From contig NZ_FOVE01000012.1 of the NCBI RefSeq assembly GCF_900115065.1, forward strand, positions 37,352-101,351: a stretch of 64,000 nt of DNA, given 5' to 3'. The DNA is from Formivibrio citricus. Its GTDB lineage: Bacteria > Pseudomonadota > Gammaproteobacteria > Burkholderiales > Chitinibacteraceae. Positions 53,965 to 63,480 of this stretch are shown here, piece after piece; positions within the stretch are counted from its first letter, which is position 1, and each line of letters opens with the position of its first letter. A program made the translations under genes and the position numbers. The notes beneath the pieces were generated by a model. That model searched no databases. It worked only from the letters and a program-made list of their open reading frames with translations, and had not been told where the DNA came from.

Positions 53965-54108
53965 GGGCGGGCGGGGCGGAGGGTGTTGCGCAAAAATGCA
54001 ATTGTGCCAAATAGTTGGCATCTTCCCAAGGGTATTCGTGACGATGGCTTGCCAGATGCCCGCCAAGGCCGGAAACTACCGGCCTCTTGTTTTGACTGGG
54101 CGAAGATC

Positions 54109-54459
54109 ATGGCTTTCTATATCCGTTCCGAAAACGTCCCCGAACTGGCAGGGCTTTCCAAGTGGGAGCGCCGCGTGATGCTGCGCGGGACTTTCATGAA
54201 GGAGCGCGCGCTGTCCACGCTGGTGCTGCTGGGTGTGGTGCTGGTTTCGGTGAGTTACCTGTTCAACCCGTTGTTGCAGTCCTTCGCGCCGCAATTGCGC
54301 AACAATTCCTTCCCCTACATGGTGATCCTGCTGGCTTGGCTGTTCCTGCTGATGTGGGTGCGCGACGTGGTGATGATGAACCTGCTGCGCCGGAAGATCG
54401 CCGCCAAGCGGGCGGTGCAGGCTGCAAAGCAGCAATCTGGATCGGATACCACAGAGTAA
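54109..54459 (+). CDS. Small hypothetical membrane protein
   Basis: 116 residues. Two hydrophobic helices (about 34-54 and 68-87) are flanked by charged segments; the C-terminus is Lys/Arg/Gln-rich. I do not recognise a family. The ATG at 54109 starts MAFYIRSENVPELAG. Longer in-frame starts upstream overlap the divergent trmO start and are rejected. It is 48 bp before proS on the same strand and might be co-transcribed. Confidence 0.7.
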   Translation: MAFYIRSENVPELAGLSKWERRVMLRGTFMKERALSTLVLLGVVLVSVSYLFNPLLQSFAPQLRNNSFPYMVILLAWLFLLMWVRDVVMMNLLRRKIAAKRAVQAAKQQSGSDTTE

Positions 54460-54507
54460 CGCGATATAATTCGCGATTGACCGAAATTTAATTGGCAGGA
54501 CACTCTC

Positions 54508-56223
54508 ATGCGCACTTCGCAACTTTACCTTTCCACGCTCAAGGAAGCCCCGGCCGAGGCCGAGCTGATCTCCCACAAGCTGATGCTGCGCGCCGGCATC
54601 ATCAAACGTCTGGGGTCGGGCCTGTATACCTGGATGCCGCTGGGTCTGCGCATCCTGCGCAAGGTGGAGAACATCGTGCGCGAGGAAATGAACCGCTCCG
54701 GCGCGCAGGAATTGCTGATGCCGGCGGTGCAGCCTGCCGAGCTGTGGCAGGAAACCGGGCGCTGGGAAGTGTTCGGCCCGCAGATGCTCAAGATCAAGGA
54801 TCGCCACGAGCGCGATTTCTGCTTCGGCCCGACGCACGAAGAAGTGATTACCGACATCGCGCGCACCGAGCTGCGTTCCTACAAGCAGTTGCCGATGAAT
54901 TTCTACCAGATCCAGACCAAGTTCCGTGACGAGATTCGCCCGCGTTTCGGCGTGATGCGCGCACGTGAATTCATGATGAAGGATGCCTATTCCTTCCATG
55001 CCAATTTCGAAAGCCTGGAAGCGACCTACGCGGTCATGCACCAGACCTACAGCGCCATCTTCAGCCGTCTGGGCCTGAAGTTCCGCGCCGTGGCGGCCGA
55101 TACCGGCGCGATTGGCGGCTCCGGCAGCCATGAATTCCATGTGCTGGCCGATGCGGGCGAGGATTTGCTCGCCTACTGCCCGGATTCCGATTACGCCGCC
55201 AACGTCGAGCTGGCCGAGGCGCTGGCTCCGGATCACCTGCGTGCCCGCGCGCTGGAAGAAATGCACGAAGTCGCCACGCCGGGCAAGATCGCCTGCGAGG
55301 ATGTCGCCGAATTCCTGGGGCTGCCGCTGGACAAGACCGTCAAGGCGATTGCCGTGGTCAACGATGCCAACGTGTTCCACCTGCTGCTCTTGCGCGGCGA
55401 TCACAACCTCAACGAAGTGAAGACCAACAAGGTCGAAGGGCTGGCGACGTTCCGCTTTGCGACCGAAGCCGAAGTTGAAGCGGCGCTTGGCTGCCGCCCC
55501 GGTTACATCGGCCCGGTCGGCATTCCGGAAACGGTGCGCGTCGTGGCCGACCGTACGGTGTTTGCCATGAGCGATTTCGTCTGCGGCGCCAACAAGCCGG
55601 GCTACCACCTCAAGGGCGTGAACTTCCTGCGCGATTTGCCCGATCCCGCAGTCGTGGCCGACATCCGCAACGTGGTCGCCGGCGACCCGAGCCCGGACGG
55701 CAAGGGCAAGCTGGAGCTGTGCCGCGGGATCGAAGTGGGCCACATCTTCCAGTTGCGCACCAAGTATTCCGAATCCATGAACTGCCTGTTCACCGATCAG
55801 GATGGCCAGCAAAAGGTCATGGAAATGGGCTGCTACGGCATCGGCGTATCGCGTGTCGTCGCTGCAGCCATCGAGCAGGGGCATGACGACAAGGGCATCA
55901 AGTTCCCGTCCGCGCTGGCACCGTTTACCGTCTGCATCGTGCCGATGGGCTACCACCGTTCCGAGACCGTGCGCGCTGCTGCCGATGCGCTGTACCTGAA
56001 GCTGGTGGCTGCCGGCGTCGACGTGCTGCTCGACGACCGCAACGAGCGCCCCGGCTCGATGTTCGCCGACATGGAACTGATTGGCATCCCGCATCGCCTG
56101 ACCATCGGCGACAAGGGCCTGGCCGAAGGCATGATCGAATACGTGGCGCGCAGCGGTGGCGACATGGAAAAGATTGCGCTGGATACCGCGGTCGATTGTG
56201 TCCGCGGAAAACTGGCCGCCTGA
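54508..56223 (+). CDS. proS: Prolyl-tRNA synthetase
   Basis: 571 residues, the bacterial type with an editing insert. Class II motifs include [22 protein letters not shown], the motif 2 region [26 protein letters not shown], and the motif 3 [14 protein letters not shown]. The INS editing domain occupies about 225-400, and the anticodon-binding domain is C-terminal. It charges tRNA-Pro in the cytoplasm. The lytic transglycosylase gene starts 6 bp after the stop. Confidence 0.97.
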   Translation: MRTSQLYLSTLKEAPAEAELISHKLMLRAGIIKRLGSGLYTWMPLGLRILRKVENIVREEMNRSGAQELLMPAVQPAELWQETGRWEVFGPQMLKIKDRHERDFCFGPTHEEVITDIARTELRSYKQLPMNFYQIQTKFRDEIRPRFGVMRAREFMMKDAYSFHANFESLEATYAVMHQTYSAIFSRLGLKFRAVAADTGAIGGSGSHEFHVLADAGEDLLAYCPDSDYAANVELAEALAPDHLRARALEEMHEVATPGKIACEDVAEFLGLPLDKTVKAIAVVNDANVFHLLLLRGDHNLNEVKTNKVEGLATFRFATEAEVEAALGCRPGYIGPVGIPETVRVVADRTVFAMSDFVCGANKPGYHLKGVNFLRDLPDPAVVADIRNVVAGDPSPDGKGKLELCRGIEVGHIFQLRTKYSESMNCLFTDQDGQQKVMEMGCYGIGVSRVVAAAIEQGHDDKGIKFPSALAPFTVCIVPMGYHRSETVRAAADALYLKLVAAGVDVLLDDRNERPGSMFADMELIGIPHRLTIGDKGLAEGMIEYVARSGGDMEKIALDTAVDCVRGKLAA

Positions 56224-56229
56224 TCCCGG

Positions 56230-56847
56230 ATGAAAATTAGCAGGCTGATTGCAGGAAGCCTGCTCCTCCTGTTTGCCGCACTGGCCCATGCCGGTGCGCA
56301 AAAGGAGGAGGCGCTTTCCTCGTCCGTGCAAACCGCGATGCAGCGCTCGATCAACGATGCGTTGCAGCCGAAACTGATGTTTGCGAACGAGGCCGAAGGC
56401 CAGGCCTGGCTGGAGGCGATGTCTGCGCGCATTGCCAAGCGGGTGCCGGACGCATTCATGCGCAAGCGCCTGCTGACCGCCATTCACTACGAGGCCACGC
56501 GGGCCGGGCTCGATCCGCAACTGGTGCTGGGTCTGATTTATGTCGAGAGCGGTTTCAACCGCTATGCCGTATCCAGTGTTGGCGCTCGCGGCCTGATGCA
56601 GGTCATGCCGTTCTGGGTGCGCCAGATCGGTCACAGCCGGCACAATCTCTTCGACGTGCATACCAACCTGCGTTTCGGTTGCACCATCCTGCGCCATTAT
56701 CTGGACATCGAAAACGGCGATCTTTTCCGTGCCTTGGGCCGTTACAACGGTAGTCTTGGACGTGCCGAGTATCCCAACGCCGTGCACGCGGCCTGGAAAA
56801 AGTTTTTTGCCTGGGACGGGCAGGGCAAATCCTTGCCATTGCGCTGA
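56230..56847 (+). CDS. Lytic transglycosylase (SLT family)
   Basis: 205 residues with a signal peptide (ISRLIAGSLLLLFAALAHAG). The catalytic Glu106 sits in YVESGFNRYAVSS, followed by GARGLMQVMP and the LRFGCTILRHYLD and RYNGS motifs of the Slt/MltC-type fold. It cleaves peptidoglycan in the periplasm. It is 6 bp from proS, so the two probably share a transcript. Confidence 0.92.
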   Translation: MKISRLIAGSLLLLFAALAHAGAQKEEALSSSVQTAMQRSINDALQPKLMFANEAEGQAWLEAMSARIAKRVPDAFMRKRLLTAIHYEATRAGLDPQLVLGLIYVESGFNRYAVSSVGARGLMQVMPFWVRQIGHSRHNLFDVHTNLRFGCTILRHYLDIENGDLFRALGRYNGSLGRAEYPNAVHAAWKKFFAWDGQGKSLPLR

Positions 56848-56987
56848 GTCGCTCGGTTCAGGTCTTTTTCACGTTGTGGTATTGCGGGCATCTTTTGTAT
56901 CTTGCGGGAGCAAAAACCACTTCGTTTCGCTAAGTTTGGTCAAGAAAACTTTAGCTTCACGACAGCTTTCACGGCTTCGGGCGGATA

Positions 56988-58088
56988 ATGCCGCATCCGG
57001 ACAAAGAAAAAGAAAAAACGATGATTTTGCAAAAAACCAAATGGTGGGGCGGGTTGCTGCTGATTTCTCTTCCCCTTGCCTTCGGTGCCTGGCTGGTGGG
57101 ATTCCCCGCTGCCTTTCTGGTTGGCGCGATGGTCGGCGCCATCGTTTACAGCCTTACCGTTGCGACCAAGGTCCGGGTGCCGCGGCCGGTTTTTGTCTGT
57201 GTGCAGGCAGTGCTCGGCTGCGCCGTGGCGCGTGCCATCACTTCCTCGTTTCTGGATTCCGTTACCCGCAGCGGCGCGATCATGCTGCTCGTGGTTCTGG
57301 CCACGATCATGGCCGGTGCGCTGGTGGGGTGGGTGCTGGTGCGTTACGGCGCGTTGCCGGGGACTACGGCGGCCTGGGGGTCTTCTCCGGGCGGTGCTTC
57401 CGCGATGGTGGCCATGGCAGAAGAATATGGCGCCGATACCCGTCTGGTCGCGTTCATGCAGTATCTGCGCGTGGTCATGGTCGTGCTGACGGCCACGCTG
57501 GTTTCCCAGTTCCTGCTGGGGGCGACGGCTGCTTCCTCTTCCGCGCCGTCCTTCTCTTCCCTGTTCGCCGCAACGCCATTGGTACCCACGCTGCAAACGC
57601 TGGGGATCGCCGTGGCGGGCGGCTTGCTCGGCAAATGGTCGAGGATTCCTTCCGGGGCGCTGCTGGTCACCATGCTTCTGGGTGGGGTTCTGCACGCCAT
57701 GGGGGTGGATATCGTCCTGCCCGCCTGGCTGCTTGCCCTGGCCAACGTGGCGCTGGGATGGTATGTCGGCCTGGGGTTCGATCGCAGCATCCTGCGTTAC
57801 GTGTTCAAGGCCATTCCCCAATTGCTGCTGTCGACTTTTCTTCTGATCGGCATGTGCGGTTTTTCGAGTTGGGTTCTGACGAGGTTCGTCGGCCTTGATC
57901 CGTTGACTGCTTTCCTCGCTACGAGCCCCGGCGGGCTGGATTCGGTCGTGGTGATTGCGCTTGGAAGCAAGGTGGATTTCTCGTTCATCGTGGCAGTGCA
58001 GACCCTGCGCCTTTTCATGGTGATCCTGATCGGGCCGTTCATTGCCAAATGGCTTTGCCGGTTTGCTCGCTCCCCGTCCGCGCATTGA
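56988..58088 (+). CDS. AbrB-family membrane transporter (putative ammonia monooxygenase-like regulator)
   Basis: 366 residues with about ten hydrophobic segments. It carries two similar halves with the family motifs SSPGGASAMVAMAEEYGAD and TSPGGLDSVVVIALGS at about 130 and 315, as in AbrB/DUF-type transporters. Annotations of this family as ammonia monooxygenase are based on old similarity; the substrate is unknown. The ATG at 56988 is used; an ATG at 57021 (MILQKTKWWGG) is an alternative. Confidence 0.75.
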   Translation: MPHPDKEKEKTMILQKTKWWGGLLLISLPLAFGAWLVGFPAAFLVGAMVGAIVYSLTVATKVRVPRPVFVCVQAVLGCAVARAITSSFLDSVTRSGAIMLLVVLATIMAGALVGWVLVRYGALPGTTAAWGSSPGGASAMVAMAEEYGADTRLVAFMQYLRVVMVVLTATLVSQFLLGATAASSSAPSFSSLFAATPLVPTLQTLGIAVAGGLLGKWSRIPSGALLVTMLLGGVLHAMGVDIVLPAWLLALANVALGWYVGLGFDRSILRYVFKAIPQLLLSTFLLIGMCGFSSWVLTRFVGLDPLTAFLATSPGGLDSVVVIALGSKVDFSFIVAVQTLRLFMVILIGPFIAKWLCRFARSPSAH

Positions 58089-58311
58089 TCCCGGCTTGTT
58101 TTTGCCGGATAACGTTCCATACTGAATTGTCCTTGGCAGGCTGGGGGAAAAACAGCCTGAGCATCGTTCTATCCGGTACGGCCGGGAGAAACGCATGAAA
58201 ATCAAAAATACCTTTTTGTTTGCTGATGCTGTTTCGCGTCAGACGTTGCCTGATGCTTGATTCGGATAGAGTAATCAGCCTTCTCACTACCCAATTAGGA
58301 GCGTAATCACC

Positions 58312-58830
58312 ATGTCTACCGTTATGCTGAATGGTATCCCTGTCAGTGTCGGAGGGCGGTTTCCGCGAGTTGGAGATACTGCCAACAGCTTCATGCTGGT
58401 CGATACCAGCCTGAAGGATATCCCCCTGTCCAAATTTTGGGGACAACGCAAGTTGATCGCTGTTGTTCCCAGTCTGGATGCGGCCATCGGCCTGACCATA
58501 GCCCGCAAACTTGAAGGGCTTGCCAGTGAAATCGACAATCTGGTGGCCATGACCGTATCCGTCGATACGCCCTACGCGCTGTCACGGATTGGCGAAGCAG
58601 AAGGGTTTCGCAAGGTTCAACTGCTTTCCACGCTGCGTGGCCGCGATTTCCACAAGGATTACGGTGTGATGATCACCGATGTGCCGCTGTCGGGTTTGAT
58701 GGCGACTGCACTGATTACGCTCGATGTGAACGACGAGGTGCTTTATGCCGAGTTGGTGACGGATATCAATTCCGAACCCAACTATCAGGAGGCGGTGGAG
58801 CCGTTGTTGCCGCCGGAAGAAAAAGCCTGA
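58312..58830 (+). CDS. Cysteine-less Tpx paralogue (pseudo-peroxidase)
   Basis: 172 residues that align without gaps to the thiol peroxidase at 6217 through at least residue 100. At the peroxidatic position Cys60 is Gly (PSLDAAIG against PSVDTDVC), Thr57 is Ala, and the resolving Cys94 is Gly (SRIGEAEG against ARFCGAEG). No cysteine remains anywhere in the protein. The Tpx fold markers GGRFPRVGD, STLRGRDFHKDYGV and ITDVPLSGL are kept. The frame is open with a normal ribosome-binding site (AGGAGCG), so it is probably expressed. The conserved fold with lost chemistry suggests a binding or regulatory role. The last base of its stop begins a partial type A repeat. Confidence 0.88.
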   Translation: MSTVMLNGIPVSVGGRFPRVGDTANSFMLVDTSLKDIPLSKFWGQRKLIAVVPSLDAAIGLTIARKLEGLASEIDNLVAMTVSVDTPYALSRIGEAEGFRKVQLLSTLRGRDFHKDYGVMITDVPLSGLMATALITLDVNDEVLYAELVTDINSEPNYQEAVEPLLPPEEKA

Positions 58831-58859
58831 GAACTTGTCACGATCTTGCTGCGAGGCCG
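58830..58859. repeat. Type A repeat, left-end remnant fused to a terminator
   Basis: AGAACTTGTCACGATCTTGCTGCGAGGCC matches the first 30 bp of the elements at 5958 and 16513 and starts at the last base of the stop codon. It runs straight into a terminator stem. Confidence 0.65.
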
Positions 58860-58880
58860 GCTTTGCCGGCCTCGTTTTTT
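58852..58880 (+). terminator. Intrinsic terminator after Tpx paralogue
   Basis: Perfect 10-bp stem CGAGGCCGGC/GCCGGCCTCG (58852-58861 with 58865-58874, loop TTT) and a T6 run. It is built partly from the repeat remnant. Confidence 0.9.
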
Positions 58881-58898
58881 CTGCCGCAATCCGGAAAA

Positions 58899-59429
58899 TC
58901 AAGCGTCCCGGTATTGCTTCATCAGCTTCACGTAGTTGTTGGCCGAATAGGCAAAGCCGGCGAGCTCTCCTTCGCTGAGGGGGCGGATTTCCTTGACCGG
59001 ACTGCCCACATAGAGATAGCCGGAACGCAAAACCTTGCCCGGCGGAACCAGCGAACCGGCGCCGACCATGACCCGGTCTTCGATGACTGCACGGTCGAGC
59101 ACGATGGCCCCCATGCCGATCAGGCAGTCATTGCCGATGGTGCAGCCGTGCAGGATCACGGCATGACCCACGGTGACCCGGTCGCCGATGATCAATGGCG
59201 CGCCGGCCGGATCGCTCTCGCTCTTGTGCGTGACATGCAGCGTAGAGTTGTCCTGGATGTTGCTTTCCTTGCCGATGCGGATGAAGTTCACGTCGCCACG
59301 TGCCGCAACATTGGGCCACACCGACGAATTTTCGCCGATGCTGATCTCGCCGATGACCTGCGCGCTCTCATGCACCCAGGCGCCGGATTCCAGTTTGGGT
59401 TCGATGTCGTTGAATTTCCCGATTGCCAT
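58899..59429 (-). CDS. Gamma-class carbonic anhydrase family protein (YrdA-like)
   Basis: 176 residues of left-handed beta-helix hexapeptide repeats. Zinc-ligand histidines fit the family: His65 (STLHVTH), His89 and His94 (VGHAVILHGC). The start AIGKFNDIEPKLESGAWVHESAQVIG is typical. Activity as carbonic anhydrase is not assured in this subgroup. Ribosome-binding AGGAACAGCA is good. It is divergent from prlC. Confidence 0.9.
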   Translation of the reverse strand: MAIGKFNDIEPKLESGAWVHESAQVIGEISIGENSSVWPNVAARGDVNFIRIGKESNIQDNSTLHVTHKSESDPAGAPLIIGDRVTVGHAVILHGCTIGNDCLIGMGAIVLDRAVIEDRVMVGAGSLVPPGKVLRSGYLYVGSPVKEIRPLSEGELAGFAYSANNYVKLMKQYRDA

Positions 59430-59506
59430 TGCTGTTCCTTGCTAGTAATTTGCCAACCCTGCACAAATATAGGCTGTAGAGCCATTTTACCCGAGACCCG
59501 ATAGCC

Positions 59507-61537
59507 ATGACCGAAGTAACCAATCCCCTGCTCGATTTTTCCGGCCTGCCGCGTTACGACGAGATCCGGCCCGAGCACATTACCCCGGCGCTCGATACGT
59601 TGCTGGAAACAAGCCGCCAGGCAGTGGCGCAGGCCGAATCCACGGATAACCCGACGTGGGAGAGTTTTGTTGCGCCGGTTGAGGTCGCGCTGGAAAGGCT
59701 TGGAAGGGCCTGGGGAATCGCCGGGCATATGGAAAGCGTGGTCAATACGCCTGAGTTGCGCGAAGCCTACAACGCCAACATCGCGCGCATTTCCAATTTC
59801 TATACCGAGCTGGGCCAGAACGAAAAGCTCTACGCGGGCTACAAGCTTCTCGCCGCAGCACCGGAGTTCGCGCATTACAGCCAGGCACGCAAGACAATTG
59901 TCGAACATGCCCTGCGTGATTTCAGGCTGTCCGGCGCCGAACTCGCCCCTGAGCAGAAAACGCGGTTCATGGAGATTTCCGAGCGGCTTTCCGAGCTGAC
60001 CAATCGCTTTTCGCAGAACCTGCTCGATGCGACCGACAGCTACGCGGCCTATATCGACGATGTACGCCGACTCAAGGGCCTGCCGCCCGATAACCTCGCT
60101 GCTGCGCGTGCGGCGGCCGAAGCCGATCACTTCAACGGCTACAAACTCACCCTCAAGGCCCCGAGCTATATTCCGGCCATGCAGTATCTGGATGACCGGG
60201 CCTTGCGCGAACAGCTTTATGTGGCCTATGTCACGCGCGCATCCGAGTTCGACCGCATGAAGTGGGACAACGGCCCGCTGATCGACGAGATACTGAAACT
60301 GCGCCAGGAAGGCGCGCAAATGCTCGGCTTCAAGACTTTCGGCGAGGAATCGCTTGCGACCAAGATGGCTGAATCGCCCGAGGCCGTGCTGCAATTCCTG
60401 CGCGATCTGGCCGTGCGCGCCAGGCCTTTCATGCTGCAGGACAGGGCCGAGATGTCGGGCTGGGCCATGGAGCGTCTGGGAATCAAGGGGCTGGAACCGT
60501 GGGATCTGGCTTATGTGGCCGAAAAGATTCGCGAGGAGAAATATGCATTTTCGGAGCAGGAGGTGAAGCAGTATTTCACCGAGCCGACCGTGCTCTCCGG
60601 CCTGTTCCACCTGATCGAAACCCTCTACGGATTGCGCTTCGAAGAAGCCAGCGCGCCGGTCTGGCATCCGGATGTGAAGTATTTTGAACTGAAGAATGCC
60701 GACGGTTCGCTGGTCGGCGGTCTGTATCTTGACCTGTATGCGCGCGCCGCCAAGCAGGGCGGGGCATGGATGAACGACGTGCGCGGGCGCAAGAAGCTCG
60801 CCGATGGCAGTATCCAGACGCCGGTGGCGCTGGTGGTCTGCAATTTCGCATCGGGAGTGGACGGCAAGCCGGCGCTGTTGCCGCACGACGACGTGATCAC
60901 CCTATTCCACGAATTCGGCCATGCGCTGCATCACCTGCTGACCGAAGTCGATGAGCTGGACGTATCCGGCATCAGTGGCGTGGAATGGGATGCGGTCGAG
61001 CTGCCCAGCCAGTTCATGGAAAACTTCTGCTGGGAATGGAGCGTGCTGCCCAAGCTGACCAGGCATGTCGAAACCGGCGCGAGCCTGCCGAGGGAACTTT
61101 TCGGCAAGATGCTGGCGGCGAAGAACTTCCAGAGCGGCAGTGCCATGCTGCGCCAGCTGTATTTCTCTATTTTCGACATGGAACTGCACCAGAGCACCGA
61201 AGCGGTGGCCGTGCAGAAGCTGGCCATCGCCGTGCAGCGCGAGCTGGGCATCCCGCTGCCCCCGTTCTATAACCGCTTTCCGCAAAGCTTCAGCCATATC
61301 TTTGCCGGTGGCTACTCGGCCGGGTATTACAGCTACAAGTGGGCGGAAGTGTTGTCCGCCGATGCCTATGCGGCTTTTGAGGAGGAGGGCGTGCTCAATC
61401 CGGAAACCGGTGCGCGCTTCAGGCATGAGATTCTGGCGCGCGGCGGTGAGCGCCCGGCGCTGGAATCGTTCAAGGCTTTCCGCGGCCGTACTCCGCAGAT
61501 CGATGCGCTGCTGCGGCATAACGGCCTGAGCGCGTGA
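59507..61537 (+). CDS. prlC: Oligopeptidase A (M3 family)
   Basis: 676 residues (E. coli 680). The zinc motif HEFGHALHH has His468, Glu469 and His472. PrlC degrades short peptides and cleaved signal peptides in the cytoplasm. It overlaps the U32 gene by one base (TGATG). Confidence 0.95.
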   Translation: MTEVTNPLLDFSGLPRYDEIRPEHITPALDTLLETSRQAVAQAESTDNPTWESFVAPVEVALERLGRAWGIAGHMESVVNTPELREAYNANIARISNFYTELGQNEKLYAGYKLLAAAPEFAHYSQARKTIVEHALRDFRLSGAELAPEQKTRFMEISERLSELTNRFSQNLLDATDSYAAYIDDVRRLKGLPPDNLAAARAAAEADHFNGYKLTLKAPSYIPAMQYLDDRALREQLYVAYVTRASEFDRMKWDNGPLIDEILKLRQEGAQMLGFKTFGEESLATKMAESPEAVLQFLRDLAVRARPFMLQDRAEMSGWAMERLGIKGLEPWDLAYVAEKIREEKYAFSEQEVKQYFTEPTVLSGLFHLIETLYGLRFEEASAPVWHPDVKYFELKNADGSLVGGLYLDLYARAAKQGGAWMNDVRGRKKLADGSIQTPVALVVCNFASGVDGKPALLPHDDVITLFHEFGHALHHLLTEVDELDVSGISGVEWDAVELPSQFMENFCWEWSVLPKLTRHVETGASLPRELFGKMLAAKNFQSGSAMLRQLYFSIFDMELHQSTEAVAVQKLAIAVQRELGIPLPPFYNRFPQSFSHIFAGGYSAGYYSYKWAEVLSADAYAAFEEEGVLNPETGARFRHEILARGGERPALESFKAFRGRTPQIDALLRHNGLSA

Positions 61538-63393
61538 TGATCGAACGCAAAAGTCTGGAGCTTCTGGCCCCGGCCAAAAATCTGGAAACCGGGGTTGAGG
61601 CCATCAACCACGGTGCCGATGCGGTGTATATCGGAGGCCCGGCGTTCGGCGCACGCGCTGCGGCCGGCAATCCGGTGGAAGACATCGAAAAACTGGCCGC
61701 CCATGCGCACCGCTTTTCGGCTCGCGTGTACGTGACCTTCAATACCATCCTGTTCGATCACGAACTGGCCGAGGCCGAGCGGCTGGTGCGCCAACTGTAC
61801 GAAGCCGGCGCCGACGCGCTGATCGTGCAGGATATGGGTTTGTTGCAGCTCGATCTGCCGCCGATCGCGCTGCATGCCAGCACGCAGACCGACAACCGCA
61901 CGCCGGAGAAAGTCCGCTTCCTGCAGGATGCCGGGTTCTCGCAGGTGGTGCTGGCGCGCGAACTGTCGCTGGCGCAGATTCGCGAGATCGCCGACCAGAC
62001 CCGGGTCAACCTGGAATTCTTCATCCACGGTGCGCTGTGTGTCAGTTACAGCGGGCAGTGCTATATCAGTCATGCCCAGACCGGGCGCAGCGCCAACCGC
62101 GGCGAGTGCGCCCAGCTCTGCCGTTTGCCGTGGACGCTGCTCGACGAAGCCGGGCAGGTGTTGGCGCAAGACCGGCACCTGCTTTCGCTCAAGGACATGA
62201 ACCAGACCGCCAACCTGCGTGCACTGGTCGAAGCCGGCATCAGTTCGTTCAAGATCGAAGGGCGGCTCAAGGATGTTTCCTACGTCAAGAACGTGACCGC
62301 ACATTACCGGCAGCAACTCGACCGCATTCTGGAAGACTTGCCGGACTATCGCCGCGCTTCCTGCGGGCGCTCCGAATTCTTCTTTACCCCGCAGCCGCAA
62401 AAGAGCTTCAACCGCGGATTCACCGATTATTTCCTGAACGAGCGGCAGACCGGAATCGGCTCGTTCCTGACCCCGAAGTTTGCCGGAGAGCCGGCGGGCA
62501 AGGTGGTACGGTTCGGGGCGGACTGGCTGGAAATCGACAGCCCGCTGGAATTCCATAACGGCGACGGAATCAGCTTCTTCAATATCAAGGACGAACTGGT
62601 TGGCGTGCGGATCAACCGGGTTGCGGGCGGGCGCTTGTACCCGGCAGAACCGGTGCCCGGCCTGCAAGCGGGCACGGCCATTTACCGGAACCTGGATCAC
62701 GAATTCGAAAAACTGCTGACCGGGAAATCGGCGGAACGGCGCATCGATGTCGATTTGCGTCTGAGCGATACGGCAGACGGTTTTGTCTTGACGGTCACGG
62801 ACGAGGAGGGCATTGGAGCGACAGCCTCAATGACTTGCCTCAAGGAGCCCGCCCGGGACGAAGCGCGTGCGCGCACGACGATTGCCGAGCAACTGTGCAA
62901 GCTTGGCAACACGATGTTCCGGGCAGGAAACATCCATCTGGATATTGCCTGCGGCTGGTTCATCCCGGTTTCTGCGCTCAACGCCTTGCGCCGGCAGGCT
63001 GTGGAGGCGCTGGAAGCGGCGCGGGCGGCTGCATATGTTCGCCCCGCCAAAGCAATGGCGCTTTCTCCCCCCGTTCGCCATCCGGAAAAGATGCTTTCCT
63101 GGCAGGGCAATGTCAGTAACCAGGCGGCACGAAGCTGGTATCTGGAGCATGGCGTCAACGAGGTAAGCGATGCCTACGAATGCAATCGCGAAACCGGGCA
63201 AGTCCCCTTGATGGTGACCAAGCATTGCCTGCGGCATGATTTCGGGGCTTGCCCCAAACAGGCAAAGGGCATTCGTCCGGAGCCGTGGCGGCTTGTGCGC
63301 GGGCAGGATGGCTATGCCTTGCGTTTCGACTGCAAGCGCTGCGAGATGCAGGTGCTGGGTGAACTGAAGAAGGTTCGAAGCAAGAAACACTGA
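61537..63393 (+). CDS. rlhA: U32 peptidase-family protein, RlhA/YdcP-like (23S rRNA C2501 hydroxylation)
   Basis: 618 residues. The N-terminal U32 domain begins LELLAPAKNLETGVEAINHGADAVYIGG and includes FIHGALCVSYSGQCYISHAQTGRSANRGECAQLCRLPW, with cysteines for an iron-sulfur cluster. The middle section is a DUF3656-like domain, and Cys residues recur at the C-terminus (MVTKHCLRHDFGACPKQ and FDCKRCEM). E. coli RlhA (YdcP, 653 aa) has this layout and acts in ho5C2501 formation. TrhP (YegQ) and UbiU/V are relatives but lack DUF3656. Start ATG at 61537 overlaps the prlC stop by one base. Confidence 0.8.
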   Translation: MIERKSLELLAPAKNLETGVEAINHGADAVYIGGPAFGARAAAGNPVEDIEKLAAHAHRFSARVYVTFNTILFDHELAEAERLVRQLYEAGADALIVQDMGLLQLDLPPIALHASTQTDNRTPEKVRFLQDAGFSQVVLARELSLAQIREIADQTRVNLEFFIHGALCVSYSGQCYISHAQTGRSANRGECAQLCRLPWTLLDEAGQVLAQDRHLLSLKDMNQTANLRALVEAGISSFKIEGRLKDVSYVKNVTAHYRQQLDRILEDLPDYRRASCGRSEFFFTPQPQKSFNRGFTDYFLNERQTGIGSFLTPKFAGEPAGKVVRFGADWLEIDSPLEFHNGDGISFFNIKDELVGVRINRVAGGRLYPAEPVPGLQAGTAIYRNLDHEFEKLLTGKSAERRIDVDLRLSDTADGFVLTVTDEEGIGATASMTCLKEPARDEARARTTIAEQLCKLGNTMFRAGNIHLDIACGWFIPVSALNALRRQAVEALEAARAAAYVRPAKAMALSPPVRHPEKMLSWQGNVSNQAARSWYLEHGVNEVSDAYECNRETGQVPLMVTKHCLRHDFGACPKQAKGIRPEPWRLVRGQDGYALRFDCKRCEMQVLGELKKVRSKKH

Positions 63394-63426
63394 TATATAG
63401 CGTTATTTTTTGCGTGTCCAAGTAAA

Positions 63427-63457
63427 AACGGCCTCCCAGTTGGGAGGCCGTTGATTT
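63427..63457. terminator. Terminator between rlhA-like gene and convergent transporter gene
   Basis: 12-bp inverted repeat (63427-63438 with 63441-63452) flanked by A-run on the left and TTGATTTT on the right. It probably serves both genes. Confidence 0.75.
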
Positions 63458-63480
63458 TGCAGAATTATCTGCGCCGTTGT

